Origin: Parapedobacter indicus
Lineage (GTDB): Bacteria; Bacteroidota; Bacteroidia; Sphingobacteriales; Sphingobacteriaceae
Assembly (NCBI RefSeq): GCF_900113765.1
Contig: NZ_FOQO01000011.1
Coordinates: forward strand, 62,001 to 126,000
Length of the DNA stretch: 64,000 nt
Direction of reading: 5' to 3'
Made by a program: the position numbers and the translations under genes. Each line of letters opens with the position of its first letter. The stretch's first letter is position 1. Positions 35,614 to 44,530 of this stretch are shown here, piece after piece. The notes under the pieces were generated by a model. The model saw nothing but the letters and a program-made list of their open reading frames with translations. It ran no database searches and was not told the DNA's origin.

Positions 35614-35765
35614 TATTTTTTCCTTGTTTTATCCTGAAATGGCTGAACTTTTAGAGGCACATTTGATGATATGTTAATCAGTGCTTAATCCAGACATAAT
35701 AACCCCCATTTACTTTTGTCGTAACAAAAAGCAGCATTCATTTTGTTAGGTTTGGTTAAATGGAA

Positions 35766-35792
35766 AAACCTCGTTGTGAAACGGGGTTTTTT
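35766..35792 (+). terminator. Hairpin terminator upstream of the aquaporin gene
   Basis: AACCTCGTT / AACGGGGTT (one G:T pair), 4-nt loop, six T. No plus-strand gene precedes it; two -7-like boxes do (35711-35718 TACTTTTG and 35747-35754 TAGGTTTG), so it may end a very short transcript. Confidence 0.65.
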
Positions 35793-35803
35793 ACTGTCAT
35801 GTA

Positions 35804-35832
35804 TTTGGTTATAAGAAAAAATATTATTTTTG
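35804..35832 (+). promoter_or_regulatory. Promoter for the aquaporin gene
   Basis: TTTG at 35804-35807, a 17-nt spacer and TATTTTTG at 35825-35832. It lies downstream of the hairpin terminator, 21 nt before the ATG. Confidence 0.6.
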
Positions 35833-35853
35833 GGTACACCAATATTGTAAATC

Positions 35854-36576
35854 ATGGAAATAAAAACATCAACTAAGTTCGTAGCCGAATTGATTGGTAC
35901 CTTTGGTCTGGTACTTTTCGGCTGCGGAGCCGCTGCAGTAGCCGGAGCGGACACAATTGCGGGTCTCTCTGGCATAGGTCTTTTAGGTATCGCGTTTGCC
36001 TTTGGCTTGTCTGTCGTTGTCTTTGCTTATGCCATCGGGGGCATCAGCGGTTGTCACATTAATCCAGCAATTACCATTGCAATGCTGATCGATCGTAAGA
36101 TTTCAGTAGGCGATGCAATTGCCTACATCATTGCGCAATTCATCGGTGCATTGCTGGGGGCTCTTGTATTGCAACAGATACTTAACGGACAGGTGGCAGG
36201 GTTCACAGCCGGTGAATGGGCTTATGGTTCGAACGGATGGGGAACAGGGTATCAAAGCGAGTATGGTATGACGTCCGCATTTATTGCGGAAACTGTGCTT
36301 ACTTTCCTGTTTTTATTCGTAATATTCGGCACAACCTCAAAATGGGGTAATAGCACCATGGCTGGCCTGGCCATCGGATTTACACTCGTGCTCATCCATT
36401 TAGTAGCTATTCCCATTACGGGAACTTCTGTAAACCCGGCACGTAGCTTCGGGCCGGCAATTTTGGCGGGAGGTGCGGCGCTAGATCAGCTGTGGCTGTT
36501 TATTGTGGCCCCGATCGTCGGCGCAGCGTTGGCTGCCATTGTGTGGCGGTTGCTAGAGAAAAAAACTGAACATTAA
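35854..36576 (+). CDS. aqpZ: Aquaporin Z-like MIP channel
   Basis: 240 residues, six membrane spans. Both pore NPA motifs are intact: GCHINPAITI at about 68-77 and SVNPARSFGPA at about 192-202. The conserved Arg after the second NPA and the neighbouring residues fit a water-selective channel rather than a glycerol facilitator. Monocistronic between its own promoter and a strong terminator. Confidence 0.95.
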   Translation: MEIKTSTKFVAELIGTFGLVLFGCGAAAVAGADTIAGLSGIGLLGIAFAFGLSVVVFAYAIGGISGCHINPAITIAMLIDRKISVGDAIAYIIAQFIGALLGALVLQQILNGQVAGFTAGEWAYGSNGWGTGYQSEYGMTSAFIAETVLTFLFLFVIFGTTSKWGNSTMAGLAIGFTLVLIHLVAIPITGTSVNPARSFGPAILAGGAALDQLWLFIVAPIVGAALAAIVWRLLEKKTEH

Positions 36577-36588
36577 TAATGAAATATC

Positions 36589-36633
36589 GGCTACGAAGTA
36601 TGCTATCTTCGGTACTTCGTAGCCTTTATTTTT
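36589..36633 (+). terminator. Strong intrinsic terminator after aqpZ
   Basis: A perfect 12-bp stem GGCTACGAAGTA / TACTTCGTAGCC, 12-nt loop, then TTTATTTTT. Lies between convergent genes. Confidence 0.85.
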
Positions 36634-36664
36634 GTAAAATACATTACTTCCTGTAGCTTGTCCG

Positions 36665-38581
36665 CTAACGACGATACTTCACACCCAGACTAAACCACCT
36701 TCCCGGCATGGGTACGGCCGCCGCTTCGATATACGTGACATCAAAAATGTTTTGAGCGTCTAGGTAGATAGCTATCGGTCTGAATTGGTAAGCTAACCGC
36801 ATGTCGCTTACAAAATAGCTTTTGTAACTAATGCGTTCGTTGAAGCGGGTCGCCGCTGTTGCTGACAAGCGGCCAGTGGTCAGTGTGAGGTTGGCGACCA
36901 GTTGATGTCGCAAGCTTTCGATGGCATATTTGGAGGTAAGGGGCTGTTCGGCACTTGTCACTGTTGAAGGCGAGAGCCAGGTATAGGAAAGACCGGCCAT
37001 CCAGGCCACAACGGATGCGGGAGCGGACAAGCGGTAGTTTGCGGAAGCAGATACGCCGTGTACGCGGTTTTCTGAAAAATTTGTGGGCTGATAAGGCATA
37101 TCTGGGTTCTCCCGTATCCAGTCGATAAAATCATCGATATTCCGGTAGAAGTAATTTGCGTGGGCAATCAATCGTTGATCTGCATATTTTATTCCCCCTT
37201 CGGCATGCCAAGCCTTTTCAGGCATAACTTCCGCGTTGCCGATGTTGCCAGGTCGCTGATCCAAATAGAGGTCGGTAAACGATGGAATACGCTGCCCAGT
37301 ACCGGTATGGGCCACCAATTTCCAATGTTCATTAAGTTGATAACCCAGGTCTATACCTGGAAAAATCTGCCAGCCGTAATCGGTGTTGTAATTGATATAA
37401 GCACCAGCATTAAGCAGAAAACGTTTGATTTTTTCCGTTTTGAACTCAGCGTACATTCCAAAGTTATCGCGTTTATGATTTCCGATGTTTGTGCTCCGGA
37501 TCGTTTCATTCCGCATTTCCAGTCCAACGCCCACATCGCCCGCTGCGGTTTGCAGCGTGCCGTTAATTTCGGTATTGAGGGCATGACTGCGATGCTGGCT
37601 CCGTGCGCGGCTGAGGTCGTGCCCAAAGTACCGGTAATCGTCGTATGCATGCCGGTAGCTGATACGCGGGGATAATGTGAAACGTTCGGATACCTGCCCT
37701 TGATAACCTACAGCGGCCAATGCAGTTTGAACGATTTCTCTTGACTCCTTGTCGCCGGGGGCCGCATAAAAGCCGTTGGCACCAAAATCACTGGATACAT
37801 ATCCCCCCATCAACGAAAAGGCACTCGCGGCACCTGAAGTGATTTCTCCCTGGTAGAACACTTTGTGGTTGCGAAATGCCGTATTATAGCGGTAACCATT
37901 GCCGGATTCATGGCTGCCATACAAGGAGTGGCTGCCGAGTGCCCCGACAAGGGTACCTCCCAATTGGATGCCCCTACCATTAAAAAGGGCGTCATGGTTG
38001 GCCGTATCTTGCTTGAACCCTGATCCCGCGTAGGCGTGAGCGGATACACCCGAAACATCGGGTTTCCGGGTTACAATATTGATTGCCCCGGTAAGACTGT
38101 TGATGCCATAAATTCGTGCGGCCGGACCCCGGATGATTTCGATCCGTTCGATGGCGTCGGTAGGGATCGGAAGGTTGAGGCCGTTGTGTGCTGTCTGCGC
38201 ATCTAGCACCTTCACGCCGTTAACAAGCAGGAGGGTTTGCTCAAAACTCCCCCCATCGATGCTTATATCTGCCTGCGATCCAAAGGGACCGCGCTGGCGG
38301 AGATCTACGCCGGCTACGTAACTCAACAGCTCGTTGAGTGAACGCGCGGGCAATGCTTCGATCTGCTGCCGGTCGATCACCTGGATATTGCGGTTTTGCT
38401 TGGTAAAGGGCAGTTGCAGACGATTTTCGGTAATAATGACTTCGTTCAACGAAATCATGTTTGTGTCTGTTTGCGATGTATGACTGCGCGACTCGAACGT
38501 CGGTTGACCGATGGCGGCCGCTATGCTGATAAGTGTTGTGAAAAAGATTGTGATGTGAACTTGTAGAAGAAATTGCTTCAT
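36665..38581 (-). CDS. TonB-dependent receptor (BtuB/siderophore type)
   Basis: 638 residues from ATG 38581 (an upstream in-frame start at 38620 would overlap the divergent promoter). Signal peptide (about 1-27), plug domain (about 50-160, with QIEALPARSLNELLSYVAGV and IEIIRGPAARIYGINSLTGA), and a barrel ending FSLGVKYRR. There is no CarboxypepD_reg domain. The 65-nt divergent spacer to a MocR-type regulator suggests that the regulator controls this receptor. The ligand is unknown. Confidence 0.92.
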   Translation of the reverse strand: MKQFLLQVHITIFFTTLISIAAAIGQPTFESRSHTSQTDTNMISLNEVIITENRLQLPFTKQNRNIQVIDRQQIEALPARSLNELLSYVAGVDLRQRGPFGSQADISIDGGSFEQTLLLVNGVKVLDAQTAHNGLNLPIPTDAIERIEIIRGPAARIYGINSLTGAINIVTRKPDVSGVSAHAYAGSGFKQDTANHDALFNGRGIQLGGTLVGALGSHSLYGSHESGNGYRYNTAFRNHKVFYQGEITSGAASAFSLMGGYVSSDFGANGFYAAPGDKESREIVQTALAAVGYQGQVSERFTLSPRISYRHAYDDYRYFGHDLSRARSQHRSHALNTEINGTLQTAAGDVGVGLEMRNETIRSTNIGNHKRDNFGMYAEFKTEKIKRFLLNAGAYINYNTDYGWQIFPGIDLGYQLNEHWKLVAHTGTGQRIPSFTDLYLDQRPGNIGNAEVMPEKAWHAEGGIKYADQRLIAHANYFYRNIDDFIDWIRENPDMPYQPTNFSENRVHGVSASANYRLSAPASVVAWMAGLSYTWLSPSTVTSAEQPLTSKYAIESLRHQLVANLTLTTGRLSATAATRFNERISYKSYFVSDMRLAYQFRPIAIYLDAQNIFDVTYIEAAAVPMPGRWFSLGVKYRR

Positions 38582-38645
38582 TTTGTTGATTTTTTTGCAA
38601 AAATCGTATCTTGCCGGCATATCATCATGTGCCGGTTTTTATTTT

Positions 38646-40145
38646 ATGGCTAGTCCGGTTTTAGTGCCTTATGGAAGTTTCGTTCAGGTGGACCGCCAAT
38701 CGGAAACGCCAGTTTATTTACAGGTGGCCCACCAGTTGATCGTTGCTATCCAGCGGGGTTATCTGCCGGATGGACACAAGCTACCCGGTACACGGCGATT
38801 GGGTAACTTATTAGGGTTACACCGGAATACGGTTGTAGCTAGCTACGCTGAATTGGAGGCTCAGGGGTGCATTGAAATCCATCCCAATCAGGGTACATTC
38901 GTACGGAATGGTTACATTCCACGTCCTGAAAAGCCAAAAAGTCGGAGTAATCAGCTACTGACCGGTTATCCGCAGGATACTGGCTTTTTCTTCAAAAAAT
39001 GGAATGTGCTGGACAGTCCCTTTGTGCATTCCCCGGCACGACTCCATCTGGATGATGGCCTTCCGGATCCCCGGCTGTCCCATGTGGATTACCTCACACG
39101 GTTGTTGCGTACCAACATGAAACGCAGGGGGAATCAATCGAAGTTGGGATATGGTAACCTGCACGGTAATGAGTATTATAAGGAAAACCTGGCGAATTTT
39201 CTGAACGTGACCCGGGGATTGCGTGTTTCCAAAGGCAATATCCTCGTAACACGCAGTCTGGAACTGGGAATCTATCTGGTAGCCGAAACGTTAATTTCAC
39301 CGGGGGACCGGGTGGTTGTGGGCGAACTGGGTTACTTTGCCACCAATATGATTCTGCAAAAGGCCGGGGCAGTGATCGAAACGGTGCCCGTAGATGCAGA
39401 AGGGCTGGATGTGCCAGCAATCCGCACATTGTGTGAACGCCGTCCCTTCCGGATGCTTTACCTGACTCCTCACCATCATTATCCCACGACGGTGACGCTG
39501 AGCATTCAACGTAGATCCGAATTGCTGGAATTGTCGGCCGAATACGGTTTTATTATTTTGGAGGACGACTATGATTACGATTTCCATTACGATGACAGTC
39601 CTCAGCTTCCCCTGGTCAGTGCAGACGCCCAGGGTAATGTGGTTTACGTGGGGACTTTCGGACGCTCGTTGGCTCCCGGTTTTCGCTCCGGATTTGTTGT
39701 TGCCCCCAAAACGCTGATCGATGAAATGGGAAAATTGCTCGGTATTATCGACCGATACGGTGATGTACTAACCGAATTGGCACTGGGCGAGCTGATTGCA
39801 GATGGAGAAATTCACCGCTACTTAAAAAAGGCCACCAAACAATATAAAGAGCGTCGCGACCATTTGGCTTGTCTGCTTGTGGAGCAGTTGGGTAACTACA
39901 TAGACTTTGTGGTGCCCAACGGTGGGCTAGCGTTCTGGACGACGTGGCCTTCCGACCTGAATCTCATGCAGATAGCCCGGGATTGTGCGAAGCGTGAACT
40001 GGATTTGCCTCAATATTTGCTGTATCAGTCGAAAAAACTAGCGGGTATTCGCTTGGGTTTCGGAAGCCTTACTCCCGATGAACTCACTGAGATGGTAGGC
40101 ATCCTGGCAAGCGCATTACGACACTGCGAGCGAAGCGTGCGCTAA
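38646..40145 (+). CDS. MocR/GabR-type regulator (GntR HTH + aminotransferase-like domain), PLP lysine replaced
   Basis: 499 residues from ATG 38646. GntR winged helix (about 10-78, with PVYLQVAHQLIVAIQRG and LPGTRRLGNLLGLHRNTV) fused to a fold-type-I aminotransferase domain (about 125-495). The cofactor Asp/Tyr motif DDYDYDF is present, but the Schiff-base motif GTFSKSL reads GTFGRSL, with Arg at about 340 where Lys is expected, and the TPxHQ(F/Y)PTG motif reads TPHHHYPTTV. It may bind PLP non-covalently or another ligand. Divergent from a TonB receptor; its stop overlaps the convergent lipase-like gene. Confidence 0.92.
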   Translation: MASPVLVPYGSFVQVDRQSETPVYLQVAHQLIVAIQRGYLPDGHKLPGTRRLGNLLGLHRNTVVASYAELEAQGCIEIHPNQGTFVRNGYIPRPEKPKSRSNQLLTGYPQDTGFFFKKWNVLDSPFVHSPARLHLDDGLPDPRLSHVDYLTRLLRTNMKRRGNQSKLGYGNLHGNEYYKENLANFLNVTRGLRVSKGNILVTRSLELGIYLVAETLISPGDRVVVGELGYFATNMILQKAGAVIETVPVDAEGLDVPAIRTLCERRPFRMLYLTPHHHYPTTVTLSIQRRSELLELSAEYGFIILEDDYDYDFHYDDSPQLPLVSADAQGNVVYVGTFGRSLAPGFRSGFVVAPKTLIDEMGKLLGIIDRYGDVLTELALGELIADGEIHRYLKKATKQYKERRDHLACLLVEQLGNYIDFVVPNGGLAFWTTWPSDLNLMQIARDCAKRELDLPQYLLYQSKKLAGIRLGFGSLTPDELTEMVGILASALRHCERSVR

Positions 40146-41089
40146 TGCCATTCTTCTCGGCCGATAACTTTTTGTCCACTGACAGGATTCGGGATGGAGT
40201 CTGAAGTGGGCGGATCTGCGAGCAGATGGCGGATATCCGGTTGTCCGGCATCCACCCATGCCGAATACCAGAAACTACCTATTGAGTATATCGCACCCCG
40301 CATTCGCCGTTCGACCATCCCTGCTAACGCTCCGTGGTATGCCCTGGCATATGCATCCGAATAGGTGCGGATCAGGATGTGGTTCCGTTCGATGTAACCG
40401 AATTTTCGGTCGGGCGAAAATGCATTGTTCAACTTCGCTTCGATATCCAATACGGAATCTACCAACGCATGGCTTTCCCGTACGATACGCCACGCTTCGT
40501 TCACCGGCGACTCCACATAATGCGCACTTCCCACCAGGAAGTCATATTGGTCGGCGAACAGTTCCGGCAGACGGCTTTCCCAAAACGCATGGATGCCTAT
40601 CTGGTTAGTTTTTTGTCCGTTGTAATTGCTGGTTGTATGCAGCGGTACATGCGCATCGGCAAGATAATGCCCAATATCGGACGAATGACGCAGGATTCGA
40701 CCGAGGTTTCGTTCACTGAAAGCTTTTACCAGTGCATAATAACTTCTGTTTATCTGCCAGGGAAGGATACCCGATAAGAGCAATCGCCGCTCGGTGAATT
40801 TTTCCACAGCAGCGGTCCAGTGTACGGGAATTGTGTCGAAGGGATGCGGACCGTATTCATCGGCATCGATAAAGTGTCGGGGTGATTCGGCGGTGTCTAT
40901 GTAGCAGCGTTTGTCCGGGTCAATCGCATGTTCGGTCATGTAATCGACATGGATCTTGTAGAAACCAGCCATGTTTGTAGGCAATGTAAATACGGCCATC
41001 CGATTGATGAGCTTATGCGCATGGAATCCCCACGAGCAAAGCAACACGACGGCAAAAACGGCGATTGGTAATAGGTAAATACGGTTCAT
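40142..41089 (-). CDS. Zinc-dependent phospholipase C / S1-P1 nuclease-like protein
   Basis: 315 residues. An N-terminal hydrophobic segment ends just before WGFHAHKLIN (about 20-29); in this fold the mature N-terminal Trp and nearby His bind zinc. HYLADAHVPLHTTSN (about 142-156) followed by GIHAFWES supplies the remaining zinc ligands of the HxxxDxHxPxH...HxxxE type. The product is probably exported and hydrolyses phosphodiesters, either phospholipid or nucleic acid. The start region (ATGAACCG) is repeated twice upstream. Confidence 0.85.
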   Translation of the reverse strand: MNRIYLLPIAVFAVVLLCSWGFHAHKLINRMAVFTLPTNMAGFYKIHVDYMTEHAIDPDKRCYIDTAESPRHFIDADEYGPHPFDTIPVHWTAAVEKFTERRLLLSGILPWQINRSYYALVKAFSERNLGRILRHSSDIGHYLADAHVPLHTTSNYNGQKTNQIGIHAFWESRLPELFADQYDFLVGSAHYVESPVNEAWRIVRESHALVDSVLDIEAKLNNAFSPDRKFGYIERNHILIRTYSDAYARAYHGALAGMVERRMRGAIYSIGSFWYSAWVDAGQPDIRHLLADPPTSDSIPNPVSGQKVIGREEWH

Positions 41090-41122
41090 AGTAGATTCGG
41101 TTCATAGTTAGATTCGGTTCAT
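41082..41122 (-). repeat. Triplicated start-codon region
   Basis: On the minus strand ATGAACCG occurs at 41122, 41105 and 41089, spaced 17 and 16 nt and so out of frame with one another. The first opens MNRI-stop; only the last begins the phospholipase-like gene. Confidence 0.75.
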
Positions 41123-41126
41123 GAGT

Positions 41127-41158
41127 TAAAGTTAGCGTAAAAATGGAAAGATCACAAA
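41127..41158 (-). promoter_or_regulatory. Promoter TTTG-N20-TAACTTTA before the triplicated start
   Basis: On the minus strand TTTG (41158-41155), 20 nt, TAACTTTA (41134-41127, one mismatch to TAnnTTTG), then ACTC and the first ATG copy at 41122. Transcription should start at that first ATG. Confidence 0.5.
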
Positions 41159-41309
41159 TTGTTTATTCGTTTTTAACGATGAGATAACTTTAATTAACGT
41201 TATTGGACTGAAATTAACATTCGGTATAATGAAGAGACTGATTCATTGGTTCGCTAGTTTGAAAAGCCGTATTTTTTTGCGTTTTTTGGCATCGGCATTT
41301 AGACACTGA

Positions 41310-41385
41310 CAATTGAAAGTTAATAATTGAAAATTGAAAGTCGGCAATTATTGAGTTTCAATTTATTAAGTTTCAACTTTCAACT
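41310..41385 (+). repeat. TTGAAAGTT/AACTTTCAA-type AT-rich repeat
   Basis: Variants of AATTGAAAGT and GTTTCAACTTTCAA face each other around TCGGCAATTATTGAG, forming an imperfect inverted repeat directly before the glycosyltransferase ATG. The remainder of 41160-41310 shows nothing definite. Confidence 0.45.
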
Positions 41386-42387
41386 ATGAAGATACTTTAC
41401 GCAGTACAGGGTACCGGAAATGGTCATCTCAGTCGGGCAATGGATGTTGTTCCCTGCCTGCAGAAGCGAGCAGACGTCGATGTGTTGGTGAGCGGAATCC
41501 AGGCCGATCTAGCGTTACCGTTTGCCGTTAAATACCGGATGCATGGGCTGAGTTTCATTTTTGGAAGAAAGGGAGGGGTGGATCTTTGGAAGACCTTTAT
41601 GAGCTCCACCGTTAGACGATTGGTTCAGGAAGTGAATACATTGCCGATTGAACAATATGATTTGATTATTAACGACTTCGAGCCGATATCTGCTTGGGCA
41701 TGTAATACCCGAGAAAAGATATGCATCGGTCTCAGCCACCAAGCTGCCGCCATGGATCCCCAAGCACCCAAACCCAAAGAACAGGACATGCTGGGAAGAT
41801 TCATTATGCGTAATTATGCGCCGGCGACGATTAATTATGGTTTCCATTTCAAACGGTATAGCGATCGAATATTCACTCCGGTTGTTCGTCAGCAGGTACG
41901 GCAATTGGAGGTATACGACAAGGGCCACTACACGGTTTACCTCCCTGCGTATGACGATGCACGGCTGCTCAAGCAGTTGATGCGTTTTCCCGACATCAAG
42001 TGGGAGGTGTTTTCCAAGCATAACAAAACGCCTTTTGTCTTGCGCAATGTAAGTGTTCAACCCATCGCCAACGAAAAATTTATCCAAAGCATGGCGTCTT
42101 CGGCGGGGGTGTTGTGCGGTGCGGGCTTCGAGACACCTGCGGAAGCCCTTTTCCTCCGCAAAAAACTATTGGTTGTCCCCATGAAAAACCAATACGAACA
42201 ACACCTGAATGCGGCTGCATTGGATGAATTGGGAGTACCTGTGATTAAAAGTCTGAAGCCAAAAAATGATGTGGCGATTGAAACTTGGCTCAATAGCAAA
42301 CATGCTGTAGCTGTCGATTATCCCGATTGTACGCAAGCAATCGTCGATAATTTATTGGAAGTACACCAGCCGAAAACTTTGGTATAG
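41386..42387 (+). CDS. MurG-like glycosyltransferase
   Basis: 333 residues. The N-terminal GTGNGHLSRAMDV is the glycine-rich donor-sugar loop seen in GT28/GT1-type GT-B enzymes; the C-terminal GAGFETPAEALFLRKKLLVVPMKNQYEQHLNA region is the nucleotide-sugar site (first residues GAGFETPAEAL at about 245). The acceptor is unknown. It sits 3 nt before a GH1 beta-glucosidase, so the two are co-transcribed. Confidence 0.88.
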   Translation: MKILYAVQGTGNGHLSRAMDVVPCLQKRADVDVLVSGIQADLALPFAVKYRMHGLSFIFGRKGGVDLWKTFMSSTVRRLVQEVNTLPIEQYDLIINDFEPISAWACNTREKICIGLSHQAAAMDPQAPKPKEQDMLGRFIMRNYAPATINYGFHFKRYSDRIFTPVVRQQVRQLEVYDKGHYTVYLPAYDDARLLKQLMRFPDIKWEVFSKHNKTPFVLRNVSVQPIANEKFIQSMASSAGVLCGAGFETPAEALFLRKKLLVVPMKNQYEQHLNAAALDELGVPVIKSLKPKNDVAIETWLNSKHAVAVDYPDCTQAIVDNLLEVHQPKTLV

Positions 42388-42390
42388 CAC

Positions 42391-43725
42391 ATGGTAAAAG
42401 GAGATTTCGGACCGCATTTCGAATGGGGTGTTTCCAGTGCCGCCTTCCAAACGGAGGGAGCTTGGGATGCCGAAGGGAAGGGGCAATCCATTTGGGATGT
42501 ATTCACAACTCAGAAGGGTAAAATTAAGGATGCACACCACGCACGAACGGCTTGTAACTTCTACCAGGGTTATCAGGAGGATATTGCACTGATACGGACA
42601 CTGAACATTCCTAATTTCCGGTTTTCCATCGCATGGCCACGTATTTTTCCAGCGGGAGTGGGACGACCTAATCCGAAAGGGCTGGATTTTTACAGCCGGG
42701 TGGTAGACCGTTGCTTGGAGCAGGGAATTACTCCGTGGATTACGCTCTACCATTGGGATTTGCCGCAATCACTTCAAGAAAAAGGGGGATGGGCCAATCG
42801 TGATATACTTTCTTGGATGGAAGATTATACAGCGTATGTCATTCGAAATCTTGGCGATCGCGTGAAACATTGGATGGTGCTTAATGAGCCCACCGTGTTT
42901 ACCGGGGCTGGCTACTTCTTTGGAGTACACGCGCCCGGATTGACCGGTTTGCGCAATTTCTTTCCGGCGGCCCATCACGCGGCAATGGCTATGGGCCGGA
43001 TCGGTCGATTGATGCGATCGGAAGTGATTGATGCAAGGGTTGGCACCACTTTTTCCTGTTCGAGCATTCACCCAGCAAGTAATCGCTATCGTGATGAGAA
43101 AGCCGCCGTTCGGGCCGATGCGTTGATCAATCGGTTGTTTATTGAACCGATCTTAGGGCTCGGATATCCTGTTAGCGACTTGAAGGCGTTGGCCGGTATC
43201 GAGAAATACATGCAGGCAGGCGATGAAAAGGCGTTACCATTTGATTTTGATTTTATTGGAATCCAAAATTACACGCGTGAAGTAGTGGCGAACTCGATCT
43301 TCGTACCATACCTGCGCGCGCGATTGGTTCCGCCGGCAAGACGTAATGTATCCAACATCACGGCAATGGGATGGGAAGTATATCCCGCAGCGATTTACGA
43401 GATGATTAAGAAGTTTAATTCATACCCGAATATGCCTAAGCTGATCGTCACCGAAAACGGGGCGGCGTTTGCCGATACCGTGACGGGCGGTCAAGTGAAA
43501 GACCACGACCGAACGCAATACCTAAAGGATCATCTTGCACAGGTGCTTCAGGCTAAACGGGACGGATTCAATGTCCAAGGTTATTTCGTGTGGACGCTCA
43601 CCGACAACTTCGAATGGGCCGAAGGATATCATGCAAGGTTCGGCTTGGTACATGTGGATTTTGATACTCAACAGCGGATTGTGAAAGACTCTGGAAAATG
43701 GTATGGCAGGTTTCTCTCCGACTAA
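42391..43725 (+). CDS. GH1 family beta-glucosidase
   Basis: 444 residues, the usual GH1 size. The acid/base Glu is in VLNEPTVF (Glu 166) and the nucleophile in LIVTENGAAF (Glu 355); the N-terminal FEWGVSSAAFQTEGAW block is also typical. No signal peptide, so it hydrolyses beta-glucosides (or beta-galactosides) in the cytoplasm. Pairing with a glycosyltransferase in an operon is unusual for a catabolic glucosidase. Confidence 0.95.
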   Translation: MVKGDFGPHFEWGVSSAAFQTEGAWDAEGKGQSIWDVFTTQKGKIKDAHHARTACNFYQGYQEDIALIRTLNIPNFRFSIAWPRIFPAGVGRPNPKGLDFYSRVVDRCLEQGITPWITLYHWDLPQSLQEKGGWANRDILSWMEDYTAYVIRNLGDRVKHWMVLNEPTVFTGAGYFFGVHAPGLTGLRNFFPAAHHAAMAMGRIGRLMRSEVIDARVGTTFSCSSIHPASNRYRDEKAAVRADALINRLFIEPILGLGYPVSDLKALAGIEKYMQAGDEKALPFDFDFIGIQNYTREVVANSIFVPYLRARLVPPARRNVSNITAMGWEVYPAAIYEMIKKFNSYPNMPKLIVTENGAAFADTVTGGQVKDHDRTQYLKDHLAQVLQAKRDGFNVQGYFVWTLTDNFEWAEGYHARFGLVHVDFDTQQRIVKDSGKWYGRFLSD

Positions 43726-43846
43726 CTTTTTCCTGATCTAGATAGCTCAGAAAAATACCTACTAATAGGTATTTGATTAAATTTGAAATTTGTGTTTCTT
43801 TGCTTTAGGAGAAAAATCAAATTCAATTAATCTAAAAACAAAAGCG

Positions 43847-44323
43847 ATGAAACATCTTATAACTTTTGTTGTTTTTGGAGCGCTGTTGATATTCCTTGGT
43901 TCGTGTTCAAAGAAGGAAAGACCTGCGGTAGACGATGACAATCTGTTGATAGGTACTTGGGAAGCGGTGAGAGCCGTTGAGCGCGGATACATCGGTGATC
44001 AAGTAACGTATGAAATTGATACGGAAAATCCCGATGATCATTTTACGTTGGATATAAAGATCCAATTTATTGATAAAAGTAGCGTTCGTATTACAGGGGA
44101 CGATATAGACGGTACGATCGAAACAACCTATTCCTTGTCAAACGGAGGTAAAACGCTATCGGTTAAGGATCCCGAAGGCGCATCTACGATCATTCAAATA
44201 AAAAAGTTGACTGCCACGGATATGGAGTGGGTTATCGAAGGGGAGGACTTCCTAGAAGGAGATGAAGTTAGCTCTCAAGCTGAACGATACGAGACGGAAA
44301 TCCACTTAAAGAAAGTCAATTAG
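43847..44323 (+). CDS. Lipocalin-like lipoprotein
   Basis: 158 residues from ATG 43847; ATG is preceded by a purine-rich leader. Signal peptide ends in the lipobox LGSC (about Cys 20). The mature part opens LIGTWEAV and consists of short beta strands, the pattern of small lipocalin-like (DUF4923/5004-type) Bacteroidota lipoproteins. Function unknown. Flanked by its own hairpin terminator, so monocistronic. Confidence 0.8.
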   Translation: MKHLITFVVFGALLIFLGSCSKKERPAVDDDNLLIGTWEAVRAVERGYIGDQVTYEIDTENPDDHFTLDIKIQFIDKSSVRITGDDIDGTIETTYSLSNGGKTLSVKDPEGASTIIQIKKLTATDMEWVIEGEDFLEGDEVSSQAERYETEIHLKKVN

Positions 44324-44360
44324 TCGTAAAGAAAATCCATCAGCCAAATTACACGCTTAC

Positions 44361-44398
44361 CGGCAGCAAGACGTAAAAGTTTGCTGCCGATCTTGTTT
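44361..44398 (+). terminator. Hairpin after the lipocalin-like gene
   Basis: CGGCAGCAA / TTGCTGCCG stem with an 11-nt loop, followed by ATCTTGTTTT; the T tail is imperfect. Nothing else is seen between 44324 and 44530. Confidence 0.55.
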
Positions 44399-44530
44399 TG
44401 AGCTTTTGTCACTTCAATGACATTTCCGTTCGCCGACACTGAAAATTAGGCTAACTTCTACAACATGGCATGATTTTATACAGGATCTTTTCAGCATTCG
44501 TTCATTTCTTTGCGTTTATTTAGATAGTTT

